In this document: piece by piece, positions 28,454 to 37,970 of the stretch
How the letters are laid out: each line of letters opens with the position of its first letter
Numbering within the stretch: position 1 is the first letter of the stretch
NCBI RefSeq assembly: GCF_000194605.1
Contig: NC_015321.1
Span: 620,001 to 684,000 of the forward strand
DNA length: 64,000 bases
Direction of reading: 5' to 3'
Source of the DNA: Fluviicola taffensis DSM 16823
GTDB lineage: Bacteria > Bacteroidota > Bacteroidia > Flavobacteriales_D > Crocinitomicaceae
Notes under the pieces: generated by a model
Databases searched by the model: none
What the model was told of the DNA's origin: nothing
What the model saw: only the letters and a program-made list of their open reading frames with translations
Translations under genes and position numbers: made by a program

Positions 28454-28567
28454 CTAACTCCTATTGATTGAAAAAATTGCACAAAGCGTCACCATGTCCT
28501 GAAAATAACTCGGACAGAAACTGTAATACAGCGAGGGTTGTGACATATGTTTCATTCTTTCAATCAT
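28454..28567 (-). CDS. Possible 37-aa small protein at the end of the nucleotidyltransferase operon
   Basis: The minus-strand frame MIERMKHMSQPSLYYSFCPS (37 aa in total) begins 32 bp after the nucleotidyltransferase stop and ends 31 bp before the terminator, so it lies on the same transcript. No family known. Its similarity to the 43-aa frame at 28024 is weak. Confidence 0.25.
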   Translation of the reverse strand: MIERMKHMSQPSLYYSFCPSYFQDMVTLCAIFSINRS

Positions 28568-28599
28568 TTATTTCATAAAATCTACAAGTTGACGTAGAA

Positions 28600-29673
28600 T
28601 CACCTTGATAGTTGCTCTACCTCCGAATAGAATTCTTTTCTAATTTGGATTAAAAGTACATTAATTAAATCTGTATCCGGTTGGTTTGGAAGCGATGAAT
28701 GGCGATATAACTCTACAAGTTCTGTTTTCAATAATTCAGCTTTTTCAACCAATTCTTCATATCCATACTTTCCATCTTTTATCTCAAGTAAGTATTCACG
28801 ATCTGAACGTTCTACAATGATGCTTCCTTCAACCGCTATTTCCTTAGCCATGTGCAACAAGCGAAAGGTGTGCATCATATTTTTTGAATCATAATTTTTC
28901 CCATGAACGATTGTGTTGGAATAACGTTCTTCATTTCGTTTTTCTACCCAATCCCAATATTCTCGGTACTTCTTACAATAGGAAGAGTAGCCATCTTTAT
29001 TGAAAAACAGCATTGCAATAGGCATTTCTCCTTTTGGAATGTTACTCAGGTTAACATCATTGGATAATTCATTCCTGGCAATTCCTGAAAAACTCCATTC
29101 ATTTGAAACATACAAGTTGTAACAGTCTCTCATGTGCGGAATTCGACTGAGTCCACAATTAGTTTGATCTAATTTCTGAGTTCCAAGAAACTTTTTAAGT
29201 TCCACAGACTTTCCGTTATCGAGTATAAAACAAAAATCCAGTATCGATTTCCGTTCCTTTTCCATTGGATTCACAATCTTCTTTTCTAAACCACGTGCCT
29301 TTTTTATTTGTGAATAAGCGTAGTTAGCAAATGAGAACTCACACTGCTTACTTAGAAAAATGTTCATTGAAATTGTTTTAAAAAGTGGATGTTCATGCAA
29401 AATACAGCGTTCTGGCACATTTAACATCTCCAAAATATTGGGATTGTTGCTCGCACATAAATCAATGAACTTTCTCAATTCATAATAAACAATATCATTC
29501 GATTCATTATTTACTTGACCAATGTATTCCAAGGAATAGAAATTATCTACTGGTAAGATAAAAACACCGCGAATATCTGTATCAGAGTTTGGCGTATCTA
29601 ATCCATACGCTCTGCTGCCACTAATACATTCAAAAATGATGTGTCCAGATTTTTTTAGCTCGTCAATAGTCAT
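28600..29673 (-). CDS. RlaP-type nucleotidyltransferase (polymerase-beta fold), 357 aa
   Basis: The N-terminus carries the nucleotidyltransferase signature GSRAYG (residues 19-24) followed by Asp31 and Asp33 in TPNSDTDIRGVF, the metal-binding pair. The word DIVYYELRKFIDLCASNNPN is characteristic of the PF10127/RlaP group, proposed in the literature to act with RNA ligases in RNA repair. A helical C-terminal half follows. Its start overlaps the stop of the 248-aa gene by 4 bp, so the two are translationally coupled. A template-independent RNA end-modifying role is inferred from family and context. Confidence 0.78.
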   Translation of the reverse strand: MTIDELKKSGHIIFECISGSRAYGLDTPNSDTDIRGVFILPVDNFYSLEYIGQVNNESNDIVYYELRKFIDLCASNNPNILEMLNVPERCILHEHPLFKTISMNIFLSKQCEFSFANYAYSQIKKARGLEKKIVNPMEKERKSILDFCFILDNGKSVELKKFLGTQKLDQTNCGLSRIPHMRDCYNLYVSNEWSFSGIARNELSNDVNLSNIPKGEMPIAMLFFNKDGYSSYCKKYREYWDWVEKRNEERYSNTIVHGKNYDSKNMMHTFRLLHMAKEIAVEGSIIVERSDREYLLEIKDGKYGYEELVEKAELLKTELVELYRHSSLPNQPDTDLINVLLIQIRKEFYSEVEQLSR

Positions 29674-30416
29674 GATAATTGATTGATGAAAAACCGTTCA
29701 AAATCAGCAACATTTGCTTTTTTAGCCTTGATCGAGTCTTTCAAGTTATTATTTTCCAGAACAATCTCTTTTACTAAAGCGATTAATTTGTCGTCAATAG
29801 CAGAAAATCCGGATTCATTCGTATGTGCTTTTCGTGCGATAAGCTTATCTAAAAATTCGGCATTTTCTTCATCAATGAGAGAATACAAATCCTGAAATAA
29901 AACTGGCGGTATTGTTTCATGTTTTAAGATCCAATTCGCACAAAAGGCTGTTCTAGTCGCATAGAAAAAAGCTTTGAGTTTGAGTTCCTTTGATTCCAAT
30001 TGTTCATAGAAACCTTTGTTCATGCTATGATAATGGTAAAATCCGGCTATTGGATTGAAATTTTCGATTGCCAATTGTTTCATAGCCTCCAATGTTCCAC
30101 CACGATTTATATAAACAATTGGTGAAAACAACCATCCTAAAAATGAAGCATTCGATTTTGCCAATAGTAAAGTTGCTTTTTTCAAATCCCAGCCTGAGCC
30201 ATCTAAATCATCTTCCGTCATGAACTCGATGCTATCTTTTGAATCCCACAAACTCAGATAACTCTCCATTTTTCGTTTGTAAACAAAACGAATGTCATAA
30301 TCTGAATCAGGTGAAGCAAATCCCCAGGCTCTGCTTCCAGATTCTACGGCAAAAAGAATTTCAACATTGTGCTGAAGTTCTATTTCTTGCAATTTTTGAA
30401 GTATTTGATCTTTCAT
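29670..30416 (-). CDS. RlaP-type nucleotidyltransferase, 248 aa
   Basis: It shows GSRAWG (residues 27-32) and Asp39/Asp41 in SPDSDYDIRFVY, then SIEFMTEDDLDGSGWDLKKA and a helical region typical of PF10127 proteins. It is the first gene after operator/promoter module 2. Two different members in tandem suggest two activities or a heterodimer. The substrate is unknown; tRNA ends are the obvious guess given the RtcB and tRNA neighbourhood. Confidence 0.78.
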   Translation of the reverse strand: MKDQILQKLQEIELQHNVEILFAVESGSRAWGFASPDSDYDIRFVYKRKMESYLSLWDSKDSIEFMTEDDLDGSGWDLKKATLLLAKSNASFLGWLFSPIVYINRGGTLEAMKQLAIENFNPIAGFYHYHSMNKGFYEQLESKELKLKAFFYATRTAFCANWILKHETIPPVLFQDLYSLIDEENAEFLDKLIARKAHTNESGFSAIDDKLIALVKEIVLENNNLKDSIKAKKANVADFERFFINQLS

Positions 30417-30485
30417 GAGTTCATTTTATTATAAATCCCTCATGCCGAATTGCACAAGGGAATCTGTTGTTGTTTTTTGTTAAGA

Positions 30486-30522
30486 CAAAGTAAGAAGTCG
30501 TCTACGCAATTATTCTGCGCAG
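30486..30522 (-). promoter_or_regulatory. Shared operator/promoter module 2 (nucleotidyltransferase operon)
   Basis: CGCAATTATTCTGCG (30505-30519) lies 14 bp from CAAAG (30486-30490), the same layout as modules 1 and 3. The predicted transcript starts about 65 bp before the 248-aa gene. Confidence 0.75.
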
Positions 30523-30534
30523 TTTAAAAATTCT

Positions 30535-31116
30535 CTATTTCCAAAATTGAAACCATCTTTTATTTTCAGTCTCAATCTCTTCAATCGCTGGTTGTTCTGG
30601 AATTACGTTATTAAATTCTACTCCATTTCGGAGTAATTGAATAGATTCTTCAGCATCCAATTTCTGCAATTTCTCTAAGAAAATTTCTGCATAGCTGAAA
30701 AGCTCGTTTTTCACCTGTTGTTTGTCGGCATATCCGTCAAGCACCAGGTCCCAATCATCAGCCAAATAATAAATTTGAGAAATCAGTGAATAATCATTGT
30801 TCCAATCATGGAAATAACAAACGTTTCGAATGAAATTTTCAGCTGCCTCATCCGTTTTAGTATCCAAATACACTTCACAATTGTATTTTACGATTTGAAC
30901 TAAACATTCTTCTTTATCAAAATGATTGAAGCAAAACTTTTCCAATTCCGTAAATGCATGTTTAGACTTTAGATTAATCGTTACTAATTCAAATATCATT
31001 TCGTTTTCCAATAATTGACTTTTAATATAATCGTCAGTATAGAGCCAAGTCTCAAATTCCTCCAACGAAAGCGTTTGAGACATTAACTTGAATAACATTT
31101 TCTTTAGTGTTTCCAT
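30535..31116 (-). CDS. Hypothetical helical protein after rtcB
   Basis: I start at the ATG at 31116 (METLKKMLFKL); the frame is open further upstream but overlaps rtcB. The 193-aa product is acidic and helical. An early LSLEEFETWLYTDDYI word resembles small helical proteins that often neighbour toxin or immunity genes. It starts 25 bp after the rtcB stop, so it is probably co-transcribed from module 3. Function unknown. Confidence 0.55.
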   Translation of the reverse strand: METLKKMLFKLMSQTLSLEEFETWLYTDDYIKSQLLENEMIFELVTINLKSKHAFTELEKFCFNHFDKEECLVQIVKYNCEVYLDTKTDEAAENFIRNVCYFHDWNNDYSLISQIYYLADDWDLVLDGYADKQQVKNELFSYAEIFLEKLQKLDAEESIQLLRNGVEFNNVIPEQPAIEEIETENKRWFQFWK

Positions 31117-31141
31117 TTTTTTGTTGTTACGGTTTCGCTTA

Positions 31142-32560
<1,419 letters not shown>

Positions 32561-32602
32561 TTATTGACGGAGGTTCTTCTGTGTTTGTTTCTAAGAACAA
32601 TA

Positions 32603-32640
32603 CAAAGATTTAACTCAACTGCGCAATTATTCTGCGCACA
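32603..32640. promoter_or_regulatory. Shared operator/promoter module 3 (rtcB; divergent WYL gene)
   Basis: CGCAATTATTCTGCG (32622-32636) lies 14 bp from CAAAG (32603-32607), pointing toward rtcB. The operator ends 29 bp before the start of the divergent WYL gene, so the regulator could also control itself. Confidence 0.78.
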
Positions 32641-32665
32641 TTTAAAAAAGAATTAATTTTAGTTC

Positions 32666-34390
32666 ATGGCACAAAACAAAAATGCACTAATTCGTTATAG
32701 AACAATTGATAAATGTTTACAAAACAGCTATCGAAATTGGACATTGGAAGATTTGATTGAAGCGTGTTCAGACGCATTATATGAATACGAGGGAAAAGAT
32801 GCAAACGTTAGCAAACGCACCATTCAACTCGATATTCAATTAATGCGAAGTGATAAATTGGGCTACAATGCTCCGATTGAAGTATATGATAAGAAATTCT
32901 ATCGTTACGAAGATCCAGATTTTACAATTACAGATATTCCATTGAATGAAAATGATATGCATGTGCTTTCAGAGACAGTGGAAATGCTAAAGCAATTCAA
33001 AGATTTTTCATTATTCTCAGAGCTGGGAGGAATCATTCAACGGTTGGAGGATAAAATTTATACAGAAAAAACACATCGACCAGCAATTATTCATTTAGAC
33101 AAAAATGATCAATTGAAAGGGTTGGAACATTTGGATGTTTTGTATCAGGCGATTCTCAAGAAGATGGTTTTGAAACTTCGCTATCAGTCTTTTAAAGCAA
33201 ATGAAAGTTCTGTAATTACTTTTCACCCGTTTATTTTGAAAGAATTCAACAATAGATGGTTTTTGGTAGGTAAAAAAAATAAAAAAGGTAACATCCTAAC
33301 TTTTGCCCTCGACCGAATTATTAGCATCGACTACGATACCAAATTGGATTATATCAACGAAAATTTTGACGGTGATGCCTTTTATAAGAACACCATTGGT
33401 GTGACAGTCTTAGATGAAAAACATATAGATCGAATTGTATTAAAAGTAGATGAGAAAAATGCACCCTATGTTCTGACAAAACCTTTACATCATACGCAAC
33501 GTGTGAAAGAGACATTGAACAATGGTGCAGTAATCATAGAACTTTCAGTTCATCAGAATTTTGAATTGGAACGATTGATTCTTGGTTTTGGAGAAGCTAT
33601 GCAAGTGTTGAAGCCTATTTCATTGAAACGCAGAATTCAAGAGAAGTTTCAGAATGGGTTGGATATGTACAATTCACAATTATCAGCTTCTGATGCTCTT
33701 GCTGCAAGTAAGAAATTGGTCAAGAATGGTTATTCTATTCTCAATGATCTTTATACAAGGAACGAAATTCGAAAAATAGGAAAAGAACTTCATGATTATT
33801 TCGCTGACAATAATGAATCAACTTTTGGAAAAAGAACCTTACTCAAAGATATTCCTTCCTTAAAGGCATTGCTTTTTAATGAAAATTTAGAGCGTTTAGT
33901 AAGAACAATAGATCCGGATGCTTTTCTGGTAAAGGCCATTTATTTTGACAAACCAGATGATTCCAATTGGTTCGTCAGTTGGCATCAAGACGTTCCAATT
34001 AATGTTCAGGAGAAAATTGAGACCGATGGATTTACATCCTGGACCAAAAAGAAAGAAATCAATTCAGTTTGTCCACCAGAGGAATTTCTCCACAACATCT
34101 TTACGATTCGAATTCATTTAGACATTACTACTGAACAAAATGGGGCATTAAAAGTCGTTCCAGGTTCACACACTAAACGATTTACTGATGATGAATTAAG
34201 TGTTATTACTGCAAATACTCGCCCAGTACTTATAGAAGTAAGAGAAGGAGGAGTCCAGTTAATGAAACCGTTGCTCTTACATTCATCTTCTAAGACACAG
34301 AATCAAAAACGAAGAAGAGTGATTCATTTAGAGTTTAGTTCTCTTGATTTGCCAAATAAACTCGAATGGTTGGAACGCGACACTTTCTAA
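32666..34390 (+). CDS. WYL-domain regulator fused to a phytanoyl-CoA-dioxygenase-like domain
   Basis: Residues 1-90 form a DNA-binding region, ~150-335 the WYL region (including TFALDRIISID), and ~350-565 an Fe(II)/2-oxoglutarate dioxygenase of the PhyH type: HxD metal ligands His440 and Asp442 (VSWHQDVP), VVPGSHTKRF, distal His539 (LLLHSSSKT) and Arg near 549-551. All iron ligands are present, so the enzyme part may be active. It diverges from rtcB across the shared operator and is the obvious regulator of the island. What the dioxygenase senses or modifies is unknown. Confidence 0.85.
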   Translation: MAQNKNALIRYRTIDKCLQNSYRNWTLEDLIEACSDALYEYEGKDANVSKRTIQLDIQLMRSDKLGYNAPIEVYDKKFYRYEDPDFTITDIPLNENDMHVLSETVEMLKQFKDFSLFSELGGIIQRLEDKIYTEKTHRPAIIHLDKNDQLKGLEHLDVLYQAILKKMVLKLRYQSFKANESSVITFHPFILKEFNNRWFLVGKKNKKGNILTFALDRIISIDYDTKLDYINENFDGDAFYKNTIGVTVLDEKHIDRIVLKVDEKNAPYVLTKPLHHTQRVKETLNNGAVIIELSVHQNFELERLILGFGEAMQVLKPISLKRRIQEKFQNGLDMYNSQLSASDALAASKKLVKNGYSILNDLYTRNEIRKIGKELHDYFADNNESTFGKRTLLKDIPSLKALLFNENLERLVRTIDPDAFLVKAIYFDKPDDSNWFVSWHQDVPINVQEKIETDGFTSWTKKKEINSVCPPEEFLHNIFTIRIHLDITTEQNGALKVVPGSHTKRFTDDELSVITANTRPVLIEVREGGVQLMKPLLLHSSSKTQNQKRRRVIHLEFSSLDLPNKLEWLERDTF

Positions 34391-34771
34391 ATATATCATC
34401 TAGCAACTACAAATATTTATAAAATTCCCTTGAACATTGACGAAGCAACAATATTATCTAATGTTCACTCATCGGTATTTTCAATAAGCTTACTTTCCAA
34501 CTCAATGTTCTTAATCTCATCACCAAACTTCGAATAAAAATCTCTTTTGCCATATATTTTTACTTTACTATCAGTTGAAAATATGTCATTTAACTTAGAA
34601 ACAAAATCACCTGGTGGGGATTCTCTCAGTTCAAACCTGCATATCGCAAAGCACTAACTGATAAAGTACCCATTCTCTATCAAATCTCGATTTTAATCTG
34701 TTGAATCACCTAAAATAATGATTATCAACAATCAAACAACTCACTTTGAAGGTGGAAATATAAAAGATGTG
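34391..34771. other. Stretch without an intact gene, between regulator and insertion sequence
   Basis: Apart from the gene remnant at 34465-34650 nothing functional is recognised. The insertion sequence begins at its right end without a visible target duplication. Confidence 0.4.
34465..34650 (-). pseudogene. C-terminal remnant of an unidentified protein
   Basis: On the minus strand an open stretch of about 62 codons ends in SKLIENTDE and a stop. It contains protein-like sequence (RESPPGDFVSKLNDIF) but has an in-frame stop upstream and no usable start. It looks like the tail of a gene lost during rearrangement. Confidence 0.35.
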
Positions 34772-34834
34772 GGATCAATCACAAAAGTTGGGGAGGAATT
34801 TGAATAGAATTTAGAACTTTGGAAAAAAAAGCGA

Positions 34835-35188
34835 TTGGATCCACAAATTGAACTATTGAAACTGGTACTTCCAGAGTTATTGGTTGATTTCTTTGACTTC
34901 ATGAAAGTTGAAAAGCAAAATGAAACGTTGCATCTTTACTTTGAAGAATTAAATAAACCACCAACAGAGCATCTTCATAAAGAATTAATCTCTAAAGGAT
35001 TCCATGATGAAATTACGATTCAGGATTTTCCACTCAGAGGTAAACATGTTTTTCTGCATGTAAAGCGCAGAAGATGGACTGATAAGAACACCAAGGAGAT
35101 TGTTCAAAGAGATTGGAATATCGTTGCTAAAGGTACTCGCATGACCGATGAGTTTGCCTCTTTTTTAAAACAAATCAGTCGCTTCTAA
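34835..35188 (+). CDS. Transposase N-terminal region (frame A)
   Basis: The 117-aa product from a TTG start (DPQIELLKLVLPELLVDFFD) includes FPLRGKHVFLHVKRRRWTDK and QRDWNIVAKGTRMT. It matches the N-terminal protein of ISAon1-type elements as I remember them and probably binds the ends. Frame B continues in the +1 frame, so a fusion by ribosomal frameshifting near the stop is likely. An identical copy lies at 54815. Confidence 0.8.
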   Translation: MDPQIELLKLVLPELLVDFFDFMKVEKQNETLHLYFEELNKPPTEHLHKELISKGFHDEITIQDFPLRGKHVFLHVKRRRWTDKNTKEIVQRDWNIVAKGTRMTDEFASFLKQISRF

Positions 35189-36161
35189 ACCGTTCAGCTG
35201 TCATACTATTGGTTCATTTTATGGTGTCAAGGGTAAGAAACTACAACGACAGCATAAGGATTGGTTAAGTGATTTTAGGAACTGGGAACAGCTTGCTCAT
35301 GCCAAAGAGTATTTACTTTTTACCGATAATATTGGAACTCATTTATCCCTGGATGAAACCTCTCTATCTCAGGGTGAGCTTTACACCATCATCACCAACA
35401 AAGCAGCCAAAGGAAAACAAGGATCCATTGTCGCAATTATAACAGGAACCAACTCCGAATACATTACAACAATACTTCAAAAAATTCCACTAAAGCTTCG
35501 TAAAAAGGTAGTAGAAATAACTCTGGATATGGCTGGAAGCATGAATTTGATTGCAAAAAGAAACTTTCCAGATGCTGTGCTTGTTACAGATCGTTTCCAT
35601 GTCGAAAAACTAGCTTTGGAAGCCGTTCAGGAGCTTCGCGTAAAGCATCGATGGGAAGCGCTCGATGCAGAAAATGAAGCCATTGAAAAAGCAAAGAATC
35701 AAAAGAAAGCATACCATCCTGTTATCCTTGAAAACGGAGATACCATCAGGCAATTATTAGCAAGAAGCAGATACGTACTTTATAAAAAACCTTCTAAATG
35801 GACCTTCAATCAAAAACAACGAGCGGAAATCCTATTTTATCTTTATCCAGATATCCAAATAGCTTATCAACTAGCACAACAACTGAAAGGGATTTTTGAA
35901 CAAACCAAAGACAAAATTTACGCTTACACCAAATTGGCCAAATGGCATGAAAAAGTAACTAAAGCTGGTTTTAAATCTTTCAACTCCATATCTAGAACAA
36001 TCCAAAATCATTACAAAACAATCCTCAATTACTTTGATAACCGAAGTACAAATGCTTCCGCTGAAGCATTTAATGCCAAAATAAAAGCATTTAGATCTCA
36101 ATTTAGAGGTGTTAGGGATATCCAATATTTTTTATTCCGATTAACGCAAATTTATGCTTAG
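35187..36161 (+). CDS. Transposase catalytic region (frame B, DDE)
   Basis: The frame is open from 35169 and has no ATG near its start; the first ATG (35529) lies after the first catalytic region. The order is SLDETSLSQGELYTIITNKA (first Asp), VEITLDMAGSMN (second Asp) and RSTNASAEAFNAKIKAF (Glu), a DDE triad. About 325 codons. Expression needs a +1 shift from frame A. The frame arrangement is the same in both copies, so it is not recent decay. Confidence 0.8.
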   Translation, partial: KPFSCHTIGSFYGVKGKKLQRQHKDWLSDFRNWEQLAHAKEYLLFTDNIGTHLSLDETSLSQGELYTIITNKAAKGKQGSIVAIITGTNSEYITTILQKIPLKLRKKVVEITLDMAGSMNLIAKRNFPDAVLVTDRFHVEKLALEAVQELRVKHRWEALDAENEAIEKAKNQKKAYHPVILENGDTIRQLLARSRYVLYKKPSKWTFNQKQRAEILFYLYPDIQIAYQLAQQLKGIFEQTKDKIYAYTKLAKWHEKVTKAGFKSFNSISRTIQNHYKTILNYFDNRSTNASAEAFNAKIKAFRSQFRGVRDIQYFLFRLTQIYA

Positions 36162-36227
36162 TCCCCAGAATTTGGTCTTGATCCAATTTGGTCTTGATCC
36201 GAATTTGGTCTTGATCCATTTTATTCC

Positions 36228-36335
36228 GACCCCTCTAACGACCCCTGGTCTAAAAGCAAAAACCCTAGAGCATTTGATACACTCTAGGGTTTTCTAAGCT
36301 TACAGCCATATAAGCTATTTTCTTCTAACGTTTTT
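36228..36335 (-). repeat. Two-hairpin 3' element, copy d
   Basis: AAAACCCTAGAG (36259-36270) pairs perfectly with CTCTAGGGTTTT (36282-36293); AGCTTA (36297-36302) pairs with TAAGCT (36311-36316) around CAGCCATA. The right side runs into the tRNA-Asp fragment. About 105 bp match copy c. Confidence 0.7.
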
Positions 36336-36353
36336 TAGCGGTCTGGACGGGAC
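36336..36353 (-). repeat. tRNA-Asp 3'-end fragment, left attachment site of the 20-kb element
   Basis: TAGCGGTCTGGACGGGAC is identical to 56498-56515. Its complement ends with the T-stem and acceptor strand of tRNA-Asp. No tRNA body is attached. Together the two copies delimit a ~20.2-kb segment that holds a tyrosine integrase gene near its right end. Confidence 0.72.
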
Positions 36354-36412
36354 CGACGAGTTATTGCAAATCTCCCTATTTATAACGGTTTAAGCAGTGT
36401 TCACTTTTACGT

Positions 36413-36430
36413 GTTCGCTGATTTGTTCGC
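36413..36430. repeat. 18-bp repeat, left copy (candidate integrase arm site)
   Basis: GTTCGCTGATTTGTTCGC is identical to 56347-56364. It contains two TTCGC words. One copy near each end of the element, inside the attachment repeats, fits recombinase-binding sites. Confidence 0.45.
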
Positions 36431-36616
36431 ATAATATCAATTTTGTTTTACTTCAATTTGAAAGAACGAATTCATTAATAAAGATACGCATTAATATTTC
36501 TTGATGCGAATTAAGGTGTTGAATTATCTCAAAAAACATCAAATAAAATCGAAATAAATGAATCTCTGGTGAGTTGATATTTCAAGTTTCGATGATTTGA
36601 AATAGTAGTTTATTAA

Positions 36617-36690
36617 AAGTCAAAACCCCCAAGAAATTTGATACTTCTTGGGGGTTTCTAGTCCCACAGCCATATGGGCTTTTTCTTAAA
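36617..36690 (-). repeat. Two-hairpin 3' element, copy e (different stems, same loops)
   Basis: AAACCCCCAAGAA (36623-36635) pairs with TTCTTGGGGGTTT (36645-36657) around the same ATTTGATAC loop; CCCA/TGGG encloses the same CAGCCATA loop. The stems differ from copies a-d but remain complementary. It lies downstream of the 36753-36977 gene on the minus strand. Confidence 0.7.
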
Positions 36691-36752
36691 TGTCTTTGTC
36701 TAATTGCTTAGACGTGTGCAAAGATAGGTAATTATTTATGAATTGGTGCTAT

Positions 36753-36977
36753 TTAGTAAATAATAAGTAGAATTTCATCCAAACTCAAGCCCATATAAGT
36801 GCAGAATTCGGAAATGGAAACTACTTGATGTTCGGCTTTCCCTAGGTGCTTTTTGATGCGCTGAATCAAGTAGCGAGAATACCTCTCACTCCTACCAGTA
36901 ATCAACATTATATCTTTTGGATATATGACTAAGCGTTTTTCTTTCATGATTTCATATACTATCCATAGGTAATCCAT
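36753..36977 (-). CDS. Small helix-turn-helix-like protein
   Basis: The 74-aa protein has a helical pattern with KDIMLITGRSERYSRYLIQR then KKHLGKAEHQVVSISEFCTY. This is the shape of small Bacteroidota mobile-element proteins that recognise DNA. It is the first gene at the left end of the element and is followed by the two-hairpin element copy e. It may control the element or its excision; this is inferred. Confidence 0.55.
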   Translation of the reverse strand: MDYLWIVYEIMKEKRLVIYPKDIMLITGRSERYSRYLIQRIKKHLGKAEHQVVSISEFCTYMGLSLDEILLIIY

Positions 36978-37220
36978 GGGGAACCTTGGGTGAATCTATA
37001 CACAAAATTAAGAGGTATTTAAGGCTTTTCAAGGTGCAAAAAAGGTACAAAACTGCATAAAGTTTATGAACCGGTATAGGTCTATTGCAATGCTCTTAGA
37101 ATCGTTGAATGTTTGTCTTATCAAACACCTTCGCGAATGTTTTTACTCGAGTAAGCTAAGGTGTCTGAGAGGTGAAATGGCCTACCTAACGAATCGGTCA
37201 ACTAGTAAAAACATGAAATA

Positions 37221-37970
37221 ATGGCAAGACAAACTGGCCTTATTAAATTGAAAGGGACATTGGATAATGTCAATTTCTACAAATCGAAAGATGGGAACCT
37301 TGCGCGCATGAAAACGTCTGTTGACGGTAAGCGCATTGCAAGTGATCCTGCCTTCGTCCGAACTCGTGAAAACAACAAGGAGTTTGGTACGTCAGCAATT
37401 GCTGGTAAGCTTTTGCGAACTGCTTTACGACCCTTGATGCAAAGTGCAAGTGATGGTGGAGTAACTGCAAGAATGACGAAAGTGATGACCATGGTTAAGA
37501 ACTTTGACACTCAAGGTTCTCGTGGTGGACGAAACGTTGCAGCTGGAATTGTTAATCCTGCAGCAAAAGAGCTATTGAAGGGTTTTAACTTCAACGAACG
37601 TTCTGCAATCGGAAGTGTATTCTTCAAACCTTTTCAGGTGGACACGAATACAGGAGCAATTACAATTACAGATTTGATTCCAATCAATGATGTAGCTTTT
37701 CCTCAAGGTGCAACTCATGTATCACTAAAATGCGCCTGGACAAAAGTTGATTTTGTGACGGGAGTTAGTAACACCCAAATTTCTCCGGAATCAAACTTAC
37801 CGATTGATTCAACATCAGCAGATGTTACCCTAACACCTCCACAAGCTCCAACTGGACAAGGAACAGACATCTTTGTTCTTTGCTTGGAGTTCTTTCAGGA
37901 AGTAAATGCAACACAGTATTCGTTGAAAAACGGTGCATTCAATGTGTTATCGATTGTTGAAGTAAACTAA
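37221..37970 (+). CDS. Conserved 249-aa protein of unknown function (element 1 copy)
   Basis: The protein begins MARQTGLIKLKGTLDNVNFY and contains TRENNKEFG. A similar opening occurs in many Bacteroidota hypothetical proteins. The first ~120 residues are basic and helical; the rest is beta-rich. A paralogue of the same length lies at 56873 with most of the N-terminus conserved. It heads a run of four small + strand genes. Structural protein or DNA-binding roles are both possible; I cannot decide. Confidence 0.6.
   Translation: MARQTGLIKLKGTLDNVNFYKSKDGNLARMKTSVDGKRIASDPAFVRTRENNKEFGTSAIAGKLLRTALRPLMQSASDGGVTARMTKVMTMVKNFDTQGSRGGRNVAAGIVNPAAKELLKGFNFNERSAIGSVFFKPFQVDTNTGAITITDLIPINDVAFPQGATHVSLKCAWTKVDFVTGVSNTQISPESNLPIDSTSADVTLTPPQAPTGQGTDIFVLCLEFFQEVNATQYSLKNGAFNVLSIVEVN

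Larger units (their letters stand above)
34772..36184 (+). mobile_element. ISL3-like (ISAon1-type) insertion sequence, copy 1
   Basis: A 1413-bp element that looks identical to the copy at 54752-56164. The ends are imperfect inverted repeats beginning GGATCAA and reaching GGGG after 22 bp. It carries two transposase frames. After the right end, the tip sequence AATTTGGTCTTGATCC appears twice more (36185-36217). No direct target repeat is visible here. Confidence 0.85.
36185..36752. other. Junction region with repeats and attachment site, no gene before 36753
   Basis: It contains two extra insertion-sequence tip repeats, copies d and e of the two-hairpin element, the 18-bp tRNA-Asp fragment and the 18-bp GTTCGCTG repeat, each listed separately. 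Confidence 0.6.
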